Assembly (NCBI RefSeq): GCF_020885975.1
Contig: NZ_AP025183.1
Coordinates: 62,001 to 126,000, forward strand
DNA from: Flavobacterium ammonificans
GTDB taxonomy: Bacteria > Bacteroidota > Bacteroidia > Flavobacteriales > Flavobacteriaceae
Reading direction: 5' to 3'
DNA length: 64,000 bases
The translations under genes were made by a program, and so were the position numbers. The notes beneath the pieces were generated by a model. The model was not told where the DNA came from, ran no database searches, and worked only from the letters and a program-made list of their open reading frames with translations. Positions 1-9,479 of the stretch are shown here, in pieces; the stretch's first letter is position 1; each line of letters opens with the position of its first letter.

Positions 1-33
1 TAATACGAAAACAAGAGCTATTTTTTTAATCAT
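1..33 (-). CDS. N-terminal fragment of an exported protein (runs off the window)
   Basis: Eleven codons are visible on the minus strand, reading MIKKIALVFVL. A Lys-Lys pair followed by a hydrophobic stretch looks like the start of a Sec signal peptide. The ATG lies inside the last codons of the upstream deaminase gene, so the two frames overlap by 8 nt and are probably translationally coupled. The rest is outside the window. In related flavobacteria a glucosaminidase-type cell-wall hydrolase often sits here, but nothing visible confirms that. Confidence 0.55.
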   Translation of the reverse strand, partial: MIKKIALVFVL

Positions 34-922
34 GAGTATGTAGTATTGGTACACCTTTATTTTTTAATTTTAAATTCATGCCTTGAATCCCTTGAATCCC
101 ACCAGTATGAATCAATAGAATTGTAGCATTTTCTGGAAAGTAGTTTTTCTCAATTAAATCCACTATCCCAAAAACCATTTTTCCGGTGTAAACCGGGTCT
201 AGAGGAATTTTAGTCTTTTCTAAAAATCGATTGATAAAATCAACCAAGTCCGTATTTACTTTTCCATATCCTCCAAAATGATAATCGGTAATTAATTCCC
301 AATTTTCATTTTGCACAAAATTACGAATTTCATCTTGTAAAAAGTCCCCTTTTAGCGCAGGAAATCCTAAAATTTTTTGATGTGGTAATGCACTATTTAT
401 AATACCCGAAATTGTCCCGCCAGTTCCAATGGCACAAGCCACATAATCAAAGATACCATCTTCTTGAGTCAATATCTCTTCGCACCCTTTTATAGCAAGT
501 GCATTTGTACCACCTTCGGGAATAAGATAAAAAGAACCAAATTTGTTTTCCAATTGTGCCAAAAAAGCAGCATCCGTTTTCAAACGATAGTCCTCTCTGG
601 AAACAAATTCGAATTGCATCCCACATTCTTGAGCAAATTTAAGCGTAGGATTAGACGCTATTTTGTCTGCTAATTCATCCCCACGGATGATTCCTATAGT
701 TTGAAATCCATTTTCTTTTCCTGCATAGGCTACCGCTGCAATATGATTCGAATAGGCCCCACCAAAAGTTAAAAGTGTGGATTGATTTTCGGTATTTGCT
801 TGTAGTAAATTGTACTTTAATTTTCTGAATTTATTACCTGAAACAAATGGATGAATCAAATCTTCTCGTTTCATAACAAGGGAAATTCCGTTTGGTAATT
901 CGATGGCAATAGATTGATTCAA
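26..922 (-). CDS. ACC deaminase / D-cysteine desulfhydrase family PLP enzyme
   Basis: This 298-residue protein belongs to fold-type II PLP enzymes that deaminate 1-aminocyclopropane-1-carboxylate or release H2S from D-cysteine. The N-terminus has the family motif VSGNKFRKLK, with Lys31 the likely Schiff-base lysine. It is followed by TFGGAYSNH around residues 53-61 and a glycine-rich phosphate-binding loop, AIGTGGTISG, around 164-173. It is slightly shorter than plant or Pseudomonas ACC deaminases (about 330-340 residues), as is usual for the Bacteroidota branch. The substrate cannot be read from sequence, and D-cysteine or another D-amino acid is as likely as ACC. Its end overlaps an exported-protein gene, suggesting one transcript. 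Confidence 0.85.
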   Translation of the reverse strand: MNQSIAIELPNGISLVMKREDLIHPFVSGNKFRKLKYNLLQANTENQSTLLTFGGAYSNHIAAVAYAGKENGFQTIGIIRGDELADKIASNPTLKFAQECGMQFEFVSREDYRLKTDAAFLAQLENKFGSFYLIPEGGTNALAIKGCEEILTQEDGIFDYVACAIGTGGTISGIINSALPHQKILGFPALKGDFLQDEIRNFVQNENWELITDYHFGGYGKVNTDLVDFINRFLEKTKIPLDPVYTGKMVFGIVDLIEKNYFPENATILLIHTGGIQGIQGMNLKLKNKGVPILHTHD

Positions 923-984
923 AAAAATTGAAATATAAAATGTTAATTATTTAGTAAGAATTACAATGACCTCTATTTAATTTA

Positions 985-992
985 TAAATTTG
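985..992 (+). promoter_or_regulatory. -7 promoter element for the DUF5522 gene
   Basis: TAAATTTG matches the Bacteroidota -7 consensus TAnnTTTG and lies 32 bp before the small gene at 1025. No clear -33 TTG is seen at the right spacing. Confidence 0.45.
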
Positions 993-1021
993 TTTACAAA
1001 CTAATTACTGTATACAACTGA

Positions 1022-1204
<183 letters not shown>

Positions 1205-1265
1205 ATTTTAGGCATACTAATTGATTATTACTATTGAAATCAATTTCCAACTCTTAAAAACAATT

Positions 1266-1829
1266 ATGATGAAAACAATTCAATTTTTATTTGTAGGTCT
1301 CCTTTTTACGATAGTATCCTGCGGTCCTATGGTAAGTATTAGTGCAGATTATGATACCAATGTTGACTTTTCAAAATACAAAAGTTACGCTTATTATAAA
1401 CCAGGAATCGATAAAGTAGAAATTTCTGATTTAGACAAACGAAGAATTTTAAGAGCTATTGACGAAAAAATGCTTGAGAAAGGATTTGTAAAAAGCGAAA
1501 CACCTGATCTTTTGATTTCTATATTCACAAAGTCTCGTGAACAGGTAAATGTAAATCAGTTCAATACTGGCTGGGGATGGGGTCTTGGCTGGGGTTGGGG
1601 ATGGGGTTGGGGTTGGAATCCATTCATGATGGGTGGTCAACAAACCGCAGTATCTACTTCTACTGAAGGAACCTTATATATCGATTTTATCGATGCTACT
1701 AAAAAAGAATTGATTTGGCAAGGAGAAGGTTCTGGCGTATTAACAAAGAATAGCCCAAAAAAGGAACAACGAATTAAAGAATTTGTAACTACTATTCTAT
1801 CCCAATACCCGCCAACAATAAGTAAATAA
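1266..1829 (+). CDS. DUF4136 domain lipoprotein with Gly-Trp repeat
   Basis: This is a predicted lipoprotein of about 187 residues. I chose the ATG-ATG at 1266/1269 because it gives a clean lipoprotein signal, MMKTIQFLFVGLLFTIVSCG, with the cleavage Cys after FTIVS. The frame is open further upstream but adds no signal-like residues. The mature part matches DUF4136: SADYDTNVDFSKYKSYAYY near its start, DKRRILRAIDEKMLEKGF in the middle, and a final strand with DFIDATKKELIWQGEGSG. A low-complexity Gly-Trp run sits at about residues 100-115. Function is unknown; DUF4136 proteins are outer-membrane or periplasmic lipoproteins. A rho-independent terminator follows. Confidence 0.8.
   Translation: MMKTIQFLFVGLLFTIVSCGPMVSISADYDTNVDFSKYKSYAYYKPGIDKVEISDLDKRRILRAIDEKMLEKGFVKSETPDLLISIFTKSREQVNVNQFNTGWGWGLGWGWGWGWGWNPFMMGGQQTAVSTSTEGTLYIDFIDATKKELIWQGEGSGVLTKNSPKKEQRIKEFVTTILSQYPPTISK
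1573..1612 (+). other. G-quadruplex-capable run inside the DUF4136 gene
   Basis: There are six GGGG tracts, at 1573-1576, 1579-1582, 1591-1594, 1597-1600, 1603-1606 and 1609-1612. The last four are separated by only 2 nt (TT, AT, TT). This arises from Gly-Trp codons but satisfies the classic G4 rule on the coding strand, in an otherwise AT-rich region. Confidence 0.6.
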
Positions 1830-1834
1830 ATACC

Positions 1835-1860
1835 AACCTCCTTAATTGGAGGTTTTTTAT
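1835..1860 (+). terminator. Rho-independent terminator after the DUF4136 gene
   Basis: AACCTCC (1835-1841) pairs with GGAGGTT (1848-1854) around a 6-nt loop, followed by a T run. Confidence 0.8.
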
Positions 1861-1892
1861 TAAAAATACAATCAAAAGAAAGAAACAAATTG

Positions 1893-1900
1893 TATTTTTG
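1893..1900 (+). promoter_or_regulatory. -7 promoter element for ilvA
   Basis: TATTTTTG matches TAnnTTTG and ends 18 bp before the ilvA ATG. No obvious -33 TTG. Confidence 0.45.
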
Positions 1901-1918
1901 AATTAAAATTAACAAACA

Positions 1919-3163
1919 ATGAATCTTTTTGACGAAGCCGTAATTGCTCAACAGCAACTTCAAAGTGTAATTTCTCCTACGCCATTACTAGAAAACAGTA
2001 TTCTTTCTGAAGAATTTGCTGCTACTATTTTGTTGAAACGAGAAGATTTACACAAAGTAAGATCTTATAAGATTAGAGGTGCGTTTAATAAAATTAATTC
2101 GTTAACCCCCTCCGAAAAAGAGCAAGGTATTGTGTGTGCTAGTGCTGGAAACCATGCGCAAGGCGTGGCTTTTTCCTGTAATATGTTGCAAATTAAAGGC
2201 AAAATTTACATGCCTAAAACCACTCCAAAACAAAAAATCAAACAAGTTCAACTATTTGGTAAATCGTATATCGAAATTGAACTAATTGGAGACACCTTTG
2301 ATGACGCCTACGCTAAAGCTGTTACCGATGCAAAAGAAGCTAACAAAATTTTCATTCATCCATTCAATGATTATAAAGTTATTGCAGGACAAGCTACTGT
2401 TGGATTAGAAATTTTAGAATCACATAAAGAACCTATTGATTTTATTTTTGTCCCTATTGGAGGCGGAGGTTTATCGGCTGGACTATCTACTGTTTTTGAA
2501 AAATTAAGTCCAAATACTAAAATTATTGGTGTAGAACCTGAAGGTGCTCCAACAATGAAAACTGCTATAGCAGCTGGAAATAATGCCCCTCTAGCCTCAA
2601 TTGATAAGTTTGTTGATGGCGCTGCAGTAAAGCAAGTGGGAGATTTGACTTTCGAAATATGTAAAAATTATCTTGATGATATCATTTTAGTTCCTGAAGG
2701 AAAAGTGTGTACAACCATTTTGCGTTTGTACAACGAAGAGGCTATGGTAGTAGAACCTGCAGGGGCTTTAACTATCGCTGCTTTGGATTTTTACAAAGAT
2801 AAAATTAAAGGAAAAACCGTTGTTTGTATCGTGAGTGGTAGTAACAATGATATAGAACGAACTGCTGAAATTAAAGAACGTTCTTTATTATATGAAGGCT
2901 TAATGCATTATTTTATTATCCAATTTCCACAAAGACCTGGTTCATTAAAAGAATTTGTTAGTGAGATATTAGGCCCGGAAGATGATATCACCTATTTTCA
3001 GTTTACTAAAAAGAACAATCGAGAATCAGCTCCAGTTGTCGTGGGATTAGAATTGAAAAACAAAAACGACATTCACGCAATTAAATCGAAAATGACAGAA
3101 AGAGGCTTTCAATACAATTACATCAACGAAAAACAAGATCTATTCAATCAATTGATTGGATAA
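1919..3163 (+). CDS. ilvA: Threonine ammonia-lyase (threonine deaminase)
   Basis: Catalyses PLP-dependent deamination of L-threonine to 2-oxobutanoate, the first committed step of isoleucine synthesis. The 414 residues contain the PLP-lysine motif RSYKIRGAFN (Lys51), the CASAGNHAQGVA loop (about 78-89) and the glycine-rich phosphate loop PIGGGGLSAGL (about 180-190). A C-terminal regulatory part of about 90 residues (FPQRPGSLKEFVSEILGPEDD onward) looks like a single ACT-like domain. That is the shorter arrangement, unlike E. coli IlvA with two ACT-like units in about 514 residues. The other ilv/leu genes are not in the window. Its stop codon abuts the convergent GSCFA gene with no spacer. Confidence 0.93.
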   Translation: MNLFDEAVIAQQQLQSVISPTPLLENSILSEEFAATILLKREDLHKVRSYKIRGAFNKINSLTPSEKEQGIVCASAGNHAQGVAFSCNMLQIKGKIYMPKTTPKQKIKQVQLFGKSYIEIELIGDTFDDAYAKAVTDAKEANKIFIHPFNDYKVIAGQATVGLEILESHKEPIDFIFVPIGGGGLSAGLSTVFEKLSPNTKIIGVEPEGAPTMKTAIAAGNNAPLASIDKFVDGAAVKQVGDLTFEICKNYLDDIILVPEGKVCTTILRLYNEEAMVVEPAGALTIAALDFYKDKIKGKTVVCIVSGSNNDIERTAEIKERSLLYEGLMHYFIIQFPQRPGSLKEFVSEILGPEDDITYFQFTKKNNRESAPVVVGLELKNKNDIHAIKSKMTERGFQYNYINEKQDLFNQLIG

Positions 3164-4117
3164 TTAAAACTGTACCGTTGGGTAATTTTCCTGTAATTTC
3201 GTGATTTTTTCTTGCAGTTTTGACAAGAATTTTTGATGACTTTCGGATGTTGGATTAAAGGGTTTGTGCAACAAACTCTTTTGTATAGCATCAATATCAT
3301 CTAATGTAGACAATACCGTTTCAGAAATGGCAGTAGCTTTAAATCGTTGCCAAATATAATCTATTGCCATGGTGCTTGGATGCAATAAATCTTCTCCATA
3401 AAAACGATAATCACGCAATTCATCCATTATAATTTCATAGGCCGGAAAGTAATAGGCTTTGTCTAACAAATGATCCGAAAGTAAATTCTGTAAAGCTGTT
3501 ATCAAATGCGCTTTACTTCGTTGGTTTTCTACAAAACCATCCTTGATATGTCGTACCGGCGAAATGGTAAATACAAACGAACAATTGGGATTCAATTTCC
3601 GAATAGCATCTACCGTATTTTGAATTGAAATTTCTATTGATGCTACTGATAGAACACGTTTGTCAAAATGCGATTGTGGCATTTTATGACAATTTGCCAC
3701 TACAGCTCCTGATTTTTTCTCTTGATACACCCATGATGTTCCATAAGTGATCATTACATGAGTGGCTGCTTTAATTTTTTGATGAGTCGATTCCACTTTC
3801 GCATTAAGACCCTCTAAAAATTCCTGTTTATTATCAGAACTCAAATCAGAATGGACTTCATAACAATGAAACCGTTCGTTATGAAAAAAGATATCCTCTT
3901 CAGTAAACTTGATTTGATTGACAGCTCGAACTATTAATTTTTCAATAGATACTGGATTAAAAATTATCCCAAACGGATTAGTCGTATTATAAAATTTAAA
4001 ATAGTCTAATTTCTCTCCCATGTTCACTGCAAAGCATGACCCTAAAGACAACATACTAGCATTGAAGTCAATTGGATTGGTTGAATTTGGAATAGGTATA
4101 AGAGTAGTGAATTTCAT
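3164..4117 (-). CDS. GSCFA domain-containing protein
   Basis: This 317-residue protein has the signature SLGSCFAVNMGEKL near residues 26-39, which names the GSCFA family. Further family-like blocks are TYGTSWVYQ (about 124-132), FTISPVRHIKDG (about 183-194) and YFPAYEIIMDELRDYRFYGEDLLHPS (about 222-247). The fold resembles SGNH/GDSL hydrolases: the GSCFA Ser would be the block I residue and the DLLHPS His the block V residue. The substrate is unknown. No signal peptide is evident. It lies downstream of alaS on the same strand, separated by 130 bp with a possible hairpin, so co-transcription is uncertain. Confidence 0.85.
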   Translation of the reverse strand: MKFTTLIPIPNSTNPIDFNASMLSLGSCFAVNMGEKLDYFKFYNTTNPFGIIFNPVSIEKLIVRAVNQIKFTEEDIFFHNERFHCYEVHSDLSSDNKQEFLEGLNAKVESTHQKIKAATHVMITYGTSWVYQEKKSGAVVANCHKMPQSHFDKRVLSVASIEISIQNTVDAIRKLNPNCSFVFTISPVRHIKDGFVENQRSKAHLITALQNLLSDHLLDKAYYFPAYEIIMDELRDYRFYGEDLLHPSTMAIDYIWQRFKATAISETVLSTLDDIDAIQKSLLHKPFNPTSESHQKFLSKLQEKITKLQENYPTVQF

Positions 4118-4196
4118 TTTCTGTATTTTGTTACTACAATGTACGATTTTTTTATAAATAGTTGCGACATAACTTCAACTATTCTACTTCATAACA

Positions 4197-4229
4197 AAGC
4201 CCTTAAAAAGCAGTACTTTAAAAGGGCTT
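4197..4229 (-). terminator. Possible terminator after alaS
   Basis: An 8-bp stem, AAGCCCTT (4197-4204) with AAGGGCTT (4222-4229), surrounds an AT-rich loop. The T run on the minus strand is short, so this may only attenuate. Confidence 0.4.
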
Positions 4230-4247
4230 ATGAACTATTGTAGTATA

Positions 4248-6884
4248 TTATTTTATAAAATCAACTGCTTTAGATAAAGCCTCAGCAATTCCAGCTACAT
4301 TTTTTCCACCGGCAGTAGCAAAGAACGGCTGTCCTCCTCCTCCACCTTGAATAAATTTACCGAGCTCACGAACTACTTGTCCGGCATTCAGGTTTTTGGC
4401 AGCTACTAATTCTTTCGAAATATAGCAAGTTAACATCGGTTTGTCTTCTTCGGCTGTAGCCAAAACTAAAAACAGATTGGTACCTAAATTGCCTAATTCA
4501 TACGCCAAATCTTTAGCACCCTCTGGATTCAATTCGACTTGTGTCGCCAAGAATTGAACGCCATTTACTTCTTGTATTTGGGAAGCCAAACTCGCTTTCA
4601 AATGTTTCACTTTGTCTTTCATCAAAGCTTCAATTTGTTTTGCCAATTTCGCATTTTCGTCTTGCAAATTAAGAACGGCTTTCAAAATATCTTGAGGGTT
4701 TTTCAAAGCGCCTTTAATATCATTCAAAGTAGTTTCATACGAAGCAAAATGCGCTTTTACAGCATCACTTGTAATCGCTTCAATACGACGGATACCTGCA
4801 GCCACCGCACCTTCAGATACAATTTTGAAATGCCAAATTTCAGCCGTGTTATTCACATGGATTCCACCACACAATTCCATACTTTCGCCAAATTTAATCG
4901 CACGAACGTTATCTCCATATTTCTCACCAAACAAGGCCATCGCACCTTCGTCTAAGGCTTGTTGAATTGGAATGCTTCTTCTTTCTATCAAAGGCAATTG
5001 CTCTTGAATACGAGCGTTAACAAAATCTTCTACCGCTTGCAATTCTTCGTCCGTCATTTTAGAAAAATGTGAAAAGTCAAAACGCAAGTAATTTGGGTTA
5101 ACCAAAGATCCTTTTTGCTCCACATGCGTTCCTAAAATACTTCTCAAGGCTTGGTGCATCAAGTGCGTAGCCGAGTGATTGCGAGACGATAAAGTTCTCA
5201 AATCCGTATTTACTTTTGCCACAAAACTAGCCGTTACATTTTCGGGTAATTGCTTCGCCAAATGCAAAATCAAATTGTTTTCTTTTTTGGTATCGATAAT
5301 TTCAATAGTCTCGTTAGCCGAAACTAAAGTTCCCTTATCTCCCACTTGTCCTCCGCCTTCTGGATAAAAAGGTGTAGCATCCAAAACGATTTGGTACAAA
5401 ACCCCGTCTTTTTTACTGTCAACTTTTCTGATTCTCGAAATTTTAACTTCATTTTCTGTTTGGTCGTAACCAACAAATTTTTCCACATTTCCAGGAATCA
5501 AAACCGACCAATCTTCGGTTGAAACTTCCGAAGCAGCACGGGAACGTGATTTTTGCTCATGCATCGCTTTCTCAAAACCAGCTTCGTCTAATTGGTAGCC
5601 TCTTTCTCTTAATATCAAAGCCGTTAAGTCAATTGGGAATCCGAAAGTATCGTACAATTCAAACGCTTTTTCTCCTGAAATTTCAGTTCCAGCAGTTTGA
5701 TTCATTACATTTTCCAATAACTGCAATCCTTGATCTAAGGTTCTTAAAAATGATGCTTCTTCTTCACGAATCACATTGGTAACCAAGGTTTGTTGCGATT
5801 TAATTTCAGGGAAAAATTCACTCATTTGGTTAGACAATACTGCAACCAACTCATAAATAAAAGGTTCTTTCGTATTTAAGAACGTAAATCCATAACGGAT
5901 GGCACGACGTAAAATACGACGAATAACATAACCCGCACCTGTGTTTGATGGCAATTGACCATCCGCAATAGCGAAAGCTACAGCACGAACGTGATCGGCC
6001 ACCACACGGATAGCAATGTTGGTTTTATTTTGTTCCTCTGAAACATCTTTAATTTCGTTGGATGTGTATTTTAAACCTGTAATTTGTTCTACTTTTTCAA
6101 TTAACGGAGTGAAAACATCAGTATCGTAATTCGACGTTTTTCCTTGTAAGGCCATGCACAAACGCTCAAATCCCATTCCGGTATCAACGTGTTGCGCTGG
6201 TAATTTTTCTAAAGAACCATCCGCTTTACGGTTGAATTCCATAAATACATTGTTCCAAATTTCAACCACTTGTGGATGATCATTGTTCACCAAACTCTTA
6301 CCAGAAACCAAAGCTTTCTCTTCTTCTGAACGCAAATCCACATGGATTTCAGAACAAGGTCCGCAAGGTCCTTGGTCACCCATTTCCCAGAAATTGTCTT
6401 TTTTATTTCCTAAAATGATACGGTCTTCATCAATTAATTCTTTCCATAAATCCCAAGCTTCTTGATCAAAAGGTACATTTTCGTCTGGATTTCCTTCAAA
6501 AACAGAAACGTATAAGTTTTCTTTTGGAATTTTATACACCTCTGTTAATAATTCCCATGCCCAATTGATAGCGTCTTTCTTGAAATAATTACCAAAAGAC
6601 CAGTTCCCTAACATTTCGAACATCGTGTGGTGGTAGGTATCAAAACCTACATCCTCTAGATCGTTGTGCTTACCCGAAACACGAAGACATTTTTGCGTAT
6701 CGGCAATTCGTTGGCTTTTTGGAGTTCCGTTACCTAAAAAGTACTCTTTGAACTGGGCCATCCCTGAGTTATTAAACATTAGGGTTGGATCGTCTTTGAG
6801 AACGATAGGAGCTGAAGGAACGATAAGATGTCCTTTACTTTGAAAAAAGTCCAAAAATTGTTTACGTACGTCTTGTGATTTCAT
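4248..6884 (-). CDS. alaS: Alanyl-tRNA synthetase
   Basis: Charges tRNA-Ala. I take the ATG at 6884 ([19 protein letters not shown]), the standard start for the family; the frame stays open 36 bp upstream without conserved residues. The result is 878 residues, against about 875 in E. coli. Visible features are the class II catalytic core with [14 protein letters not shown] and [10 protein letters not shown] near the N-terminus, and the editing/SecAD-like domain with zinc motif [11 protein letters not shown] and the CGGIHV element. A C-terminal region with the glycine-rich [17 protein letters not shown] ends the protein. All expected motifs are present. It is divergent from the M23 peptidase gene. 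Confidence 0.97.
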   Translation of the reverse strand: MKSQDVRKQFLDFFQSKGHLIVPSAPIVLKDDPTLMFNNSGMAQFKEYFLGNGTPKSQRIADTQKCLRVSGKHNDLEDVGFDTYHHTMFEMLGNWSFGNYFKKDAINWAWELLTEVYKIPKENLYVSVFEGNPDENVPFDQEAWDLWKELIDEDRIILGNKKDNFWEMGDQGPCGPCSEIHVDLRSEEEKALVSGKSLVNNDHPQVVEIWNNVFMEFNRKADGSLEKLPAQHVDTGMGFERLCMALQGKTSNYDTDVFTPLIEKVEQITGLKYTSNEIKDVSEEQNKTNIAIRVVADHVRAVAFAIADGQLPSNTGAGYVIRRILRRAIRYGFTFLNTKEPFIYELVAVLSNQMSEFFPEIKSQQTLVTNVIREEEASFLRTLDQGLQLLENVMNQTAGTEISGEKAFELYDTFGFPIDLTALILRERGYQLDEAGFEKAMHEQKSRSRAASEVSTEDWSVLIPGNVEKFVGYDQTENEVKISRIRKVDSKKDGVLYQIVLDATPFYPEGGGQVGDKGTLVSANETIEIIDTKKENNLILHLAKQLPENVTASFVAKVNTDLRTLSSRNHSATHLMHQALRSILGTHVEQKGSLVNPNYLRFDFSHFSKMTDEELQAVEDFVNARIQEQLPLIERRSIPIQQALDEGAMALFGEKYGDNVRAIKFGESMELCGGIHVNNTAEIWHFKIVSEGAVAAGIRRIEAITSDAVKAHFASYETTLNDIKGALKNPQDILKAVLNLQDENAKLAKQIEALMKDKVKHLKASLASQIQEVNGVQFLATQVELNPEGAKDLAYELGNLGTNLFLVLATAEEDKPMLTCYISKELVAAKNLNAGQVVRELGKFIQGGGGGQPFFATAGGKNVAGIAEALSKAVDFIK

Positions 6885-7040
6885 TTGTTTATTGAAATTA
6901 TTGTTTGAAATTAAAATCAAATTGGTCGCTCTTTACTATTTCAGCAAGAGCTCCAATTAAGTTAATATTCAAAACTCGAATTGTTATTTTATTCCTAAAA
7001 AGTAAAAGAACCTATGAAACATTTATTAAATTTGTTCGAC

Positions 7041-7048
7041 TAACTTTG
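7041..7048 (+). promoter_or_regulatory. -7 promoter element for the M23-MerR-LemA-TPM cluster
   Basis: TAACTTTG fits TAnnTTTG and lies 33 bp before the peptidase ATG, in the divergent region with alaS. Confidence 0.45.
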
Positions 7049-7080
7049 TTAAGAAGTGCAAAAATAGGGTATTTTAAAAT

Positions 7081-8058
7081 ATGTCGAAAGTAAAATATTA
7101 TTACGATTCTGAAAATCTAGCATATCGAAAAATAAAAACTAAAAAAACTAAGAAATTTGGATTTTTTATGCTGTTTTTGTTGGCTTCAGCATTGTTTGGT
7201 TTTTTAAGTTTCGTTATTTTATTAAACACACCTTATTTTGAAACTCCCAAAGACCGATTACAAGCAAGAGAAATTGACAATTTAAAATTGAATTATTCAA
7301 TTCTAAATAAAAAAATTGACGAGTTAAATGCAGTTGCAGCTGCCATAGAAGAAAGAGACAATACTATTTATAGAACGTATTTTAATACCGCACCTATTTC
7401 TGATGAGGAGAGAAAATCGGGTATGAAATCAAAAAATAGGTATGCTGAATTGGAAGGGTATGACAACTCAAAATTAGTACAGAAAACAACTCAACGAATC
7501 GATATTTTAACCAAAGCATTAGCAGTGCAGTCGAAATCGCTGGATGAAATAGTACAACTTGCCAAGGCAAAAAACAATTTACTAAGTGCAATTCCAGCTA
7601 TTCAGCCGGTAAAAAATGAAAATTTGAAGCGCATAGCATCTGGATATGGTTACCGTTCTGATCCCTTTACTAAAGCAAGAAAAATGCACGAAGGGATGGA
7701 TTTTACAGCCAAAACAGGCACTCCAATTTATGCCACAGGTGATGGTGTAGTAGCTCGAGCTGACAACACCGCTTCGGGATTTGGAAATCATATTGTGATT
7801 CGGCACGGTTACGGCTATCAAACCTTATATGCGCATTTGAGCAAATACAAAGCGCGCAGAGGTCAAAAAGTAAAAAGAGGAGATATTATAGGGTATGTAG
7901 GAAGCACTGGTCGATCGGAAGCGCCTCATTTACATTACGAAGTACACAAGAACAACAGAGTAGTAAATCCGCTCAATTTTTATTATGGAAACATTTCAGC
8001 AGTGGAATATGTTGCCATTTCTAAATTAGCTAATCAAGAAAATCAATCATTAGATTAA
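7081..8058 (+). CDS. M23 (LytM-type) metallopeptidase, membrane-anchored
   Basis: A peptidoglycan endopeptidase of 325 residues. A single membrane segment at about 27-48 places the rest in the periplasm. A helical, coiled-coil-like region follows (about 60-175), then the LytM domain (about 185-300). Zinc ligands are visible as H203-x3-D207 (MHEGMD), and H252 and H283/H285 sit in AHLSK and HLHYEV. The full ligand set suggests an active enzyme rather than an EnvC/NlpD-type activator. Its TAA overlaps the ATG of the following MerR gene by 1 nt, which points to translational coupling. Confidence 0.92.
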   Translation: MSKVKYYYDSENLAYRKIKTKKTKKFGFFMLFLLASALFGFLSFVILLNTPYFETPKDRLQAREIDNLKLNYSILNKKIDELNAVAAAIEERDNTIYRTYFNTAPISDEERKSGMKSKNRYAELEGYDNSKLVQKTTQRIDILTKALAVQSKSLDEIVQLAKAKNNLLSAIPAIQPVKNENLKRIASGYGYRSDPFTKARKMHEGMDFTAKTGTPIYATGDGVVARADNTASGFGNHIVIRHGYGYQTLYAHLSKYKARRGQKVKRGDIIGYVGSTGRSEAPHLHYEVHKNNRVVNPLNFYYGNISAVEYVAISKLANQENQSLD

Positions 8059-8390
8059 TGCATATCAATTTATCAGCAGACAAAAGGTATTATAGTATTG
8101 GCGAAGTCGCTAAAGCTTTTGGAGTAAACGCATCACTTATTCGTTTTTGGGATAGCGAATTCGACATTTTAAAGCCGAAAAAAAATGCCAAAGGCAATCG
8201 AATGTTTACCCCTGAAGATGTGAAAAATCTTCAATTAATTTTTCATTTGGTCAAAGAAAGAGGCTTCACTTTAGAAGGTGCCAAAACACATTTGAAAGAA
8301 GGTCAAAAGAAAACTTTAGATAAATTTGATATAATCAATAAATTGGAAACCATTAAGGCACAATTATTGAGCATAAAAAGTGAATTATAA
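8058..8390 (+). CDS. MerR-family transcriptional regulator
   Basis: A 110-residue regulator with an N-terminal MerR winged helix: YYSIGEVAKAFGVNASLIRFW at about 11-31, a wing ending GNRMFTPEDVKNL, then a helical dimerisation region. It lacks the C-terminal ligand domain and the metal-binding cysteines of classic MerR, so no effector can be inferred. This short form is usual next to the M23 peptidase gene in flavobacteria. It starts within the stop codon of the peptidase gene and is followed 38 bp later by lemA-like. It might regulate this envelope cluster, which is inference only. Confidence 0.88.
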   Translation: MHINLSADKRYYSIGEVAKAFGVNASLIRFWDSEFDILKPKKNAKGNRMFTPEDVKNLQLIFHLVKERGFTLEGAKTHLKEGQKKTLDKFDIINKLETIKAQLLSIKSEL

Positions 8391-8428
8391 TTAAATAAAT
8401 AAACAATCAACCTTAAATTAAATTAAAA

Positions 8429-9022
8429 ATGGACTTTAAAAAATTCTTACCTTGGATTATAGTGGCTGTAGTAGTAATTGGGCTTTTCAGCTGGATAAAA
8501 GGAATCAACAACACAGCGGTAACATATGAGCAAGACATTAATGAGTCTTGGGGAAATGTACAAACGGCTTATCAAAGAAGAAATGACTTAATTGGCAACT
8601 TAGTAAATACGGTAAAAGGCGCAGCTGAGTTTGAAAAAAGTACATTGACTGCCGTTATTTCAGCGAGAGCTAAAGCGACTTCAATTACTGTTGATCCAAC
8701 TAATGTAAGTCCTGCACAATTGGCAGCGTTCAACTCAGCACAAAGCGGTGTGAGTAGTTCCTTATCTAAATTATTAGTTTCAGTGGAAAAATATCCTGAC
8801 TTGAAAGCCAATGAAAATTTCTTGAAATTACAAGACGAATTGGCAAGCACGGAAAATCAAATTTTAACGGCTAGAACACGTTTCAACGAAGCGGTAAAGC
8901 CGTATAATACACATATCAAAACGTTCCCAAATTCTCTTTTTGCAGGGATGTTCGGGTTTAAAGAAAAACCTTATTTTGAAGCTGCTGTTGGAGCTGACAA
9001 ACCGGTAGAAGTAAAATTCTAA
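8429..9022 (+). CDS. LemA family protein
   Basis: A 197-residue LemA-family protein. A membrane segment, WIIVAVVVIGLFSWI (about 9-23), is followed by the family block NNTAVTYEQDINESWGNVQ and QRRNDLIGNLVNTVKG (about 50-65). The domain is an extracytoplasmic helical bundle. LemA proteins are widespread and often sit beside TPM-domain proteins, as here, and their molecular role is unclear. The end, FGFKEKPYFEAA, is the typical LemA C-terminal signature. It lies 19 bp before the next gene, so the three genes LemA-TPM-TPM are likely one operon. Confidence 0.93.
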   Translation: MDFKKFLPWIIVAVVVIGLFSWIKGINNTAVTYEQDINESWGNVQTAYQRRNDLIGNLVNTVKGAAEFEKSTLTAVISARAKATSITVDPTNVSPAQLAAFNSAQSGVSSSLSKLLVSVEKYPDLKANENFLKLQDELASTENQILTARTRFNEAVKPYNTHIKTFPNSLFAGMFGFKEKPYFEAAVGADKPVEVKF

Positions 9023-9041
9023 TTCAAAACAGTAACTCCAT

Positions 9042-9479
9042 ATGCAACCAGATACTATTTTTTTAACCAAAGAAGACGAAAACGAAATTGTTGAAGCCAT
9101 TCGTTTGGCCGAAAAAAATACTTCTGGCGAAATACGAGTTCACATAGAACAAACGACTTCCAAAGTGCCTTTTGATAGGGCTTTGGAAGTTTTTTATGAA
9201 TTAAAAATGAATGAAACGCAATTACAAAACGGCGTCTTGATTTATTTGGCTATAGCCGACAAACAATTTGTCATTTGCGGGGATAAAGGAATTAATGAGG
9301 TGGTAGCTACTGATTTTTGGGACAGTACCAAAGAAATTATGGCGGCTCAATTCAAACAAGGCCACTTCAAACAAGGATTAATTGACGGAATTGCGCAAGC
9401 AGGCGAACAATTGAAAACCTATTTCCCTTGGCAAAATGACGACACTAACGAATTATCAAACGAAATCTCAAAAGGATAA
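9042..9479 (+). CDS. TPM domain protein (soluble form)
   Basis: A 145-residue protein consisting almost only of a TPM domain: FLTKEDENEIVEAIRLAE, then NTSGEIRVHIE and FVICGDKGINEVV. No signal peptide or membrane segment is visible, unlike its downstream neighbour. TPM domains were first described in a plant photosystem II repair factor, and bacterial relatives are of unknown function. The stop overlaps the start of the second TPM gene by 1 nt (TAATG), so the pair is translationally coupled and may function together with LemA at the membrane. Confidence 0.88.
   Translation: MQPDTIFLTKEDENEIVEAIRLAEKNTSGEIRVHIEQTTSKVPFDRALEVFYELKMNETQLQNGVLIYLAIADKQFVICGDKGINEVVATDFWDSTKEIMAAQFKQGHFKQGLIDGIAQAGEQLKTYFPWQNDDTNELSNEISKG

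Noticed and set aside
6905..7093. Open frame of 62 codons in the alaS/M23 spacer
   Set aside because: It overlaps the start of the M23 gene and contains its promoter; composition is random-like.
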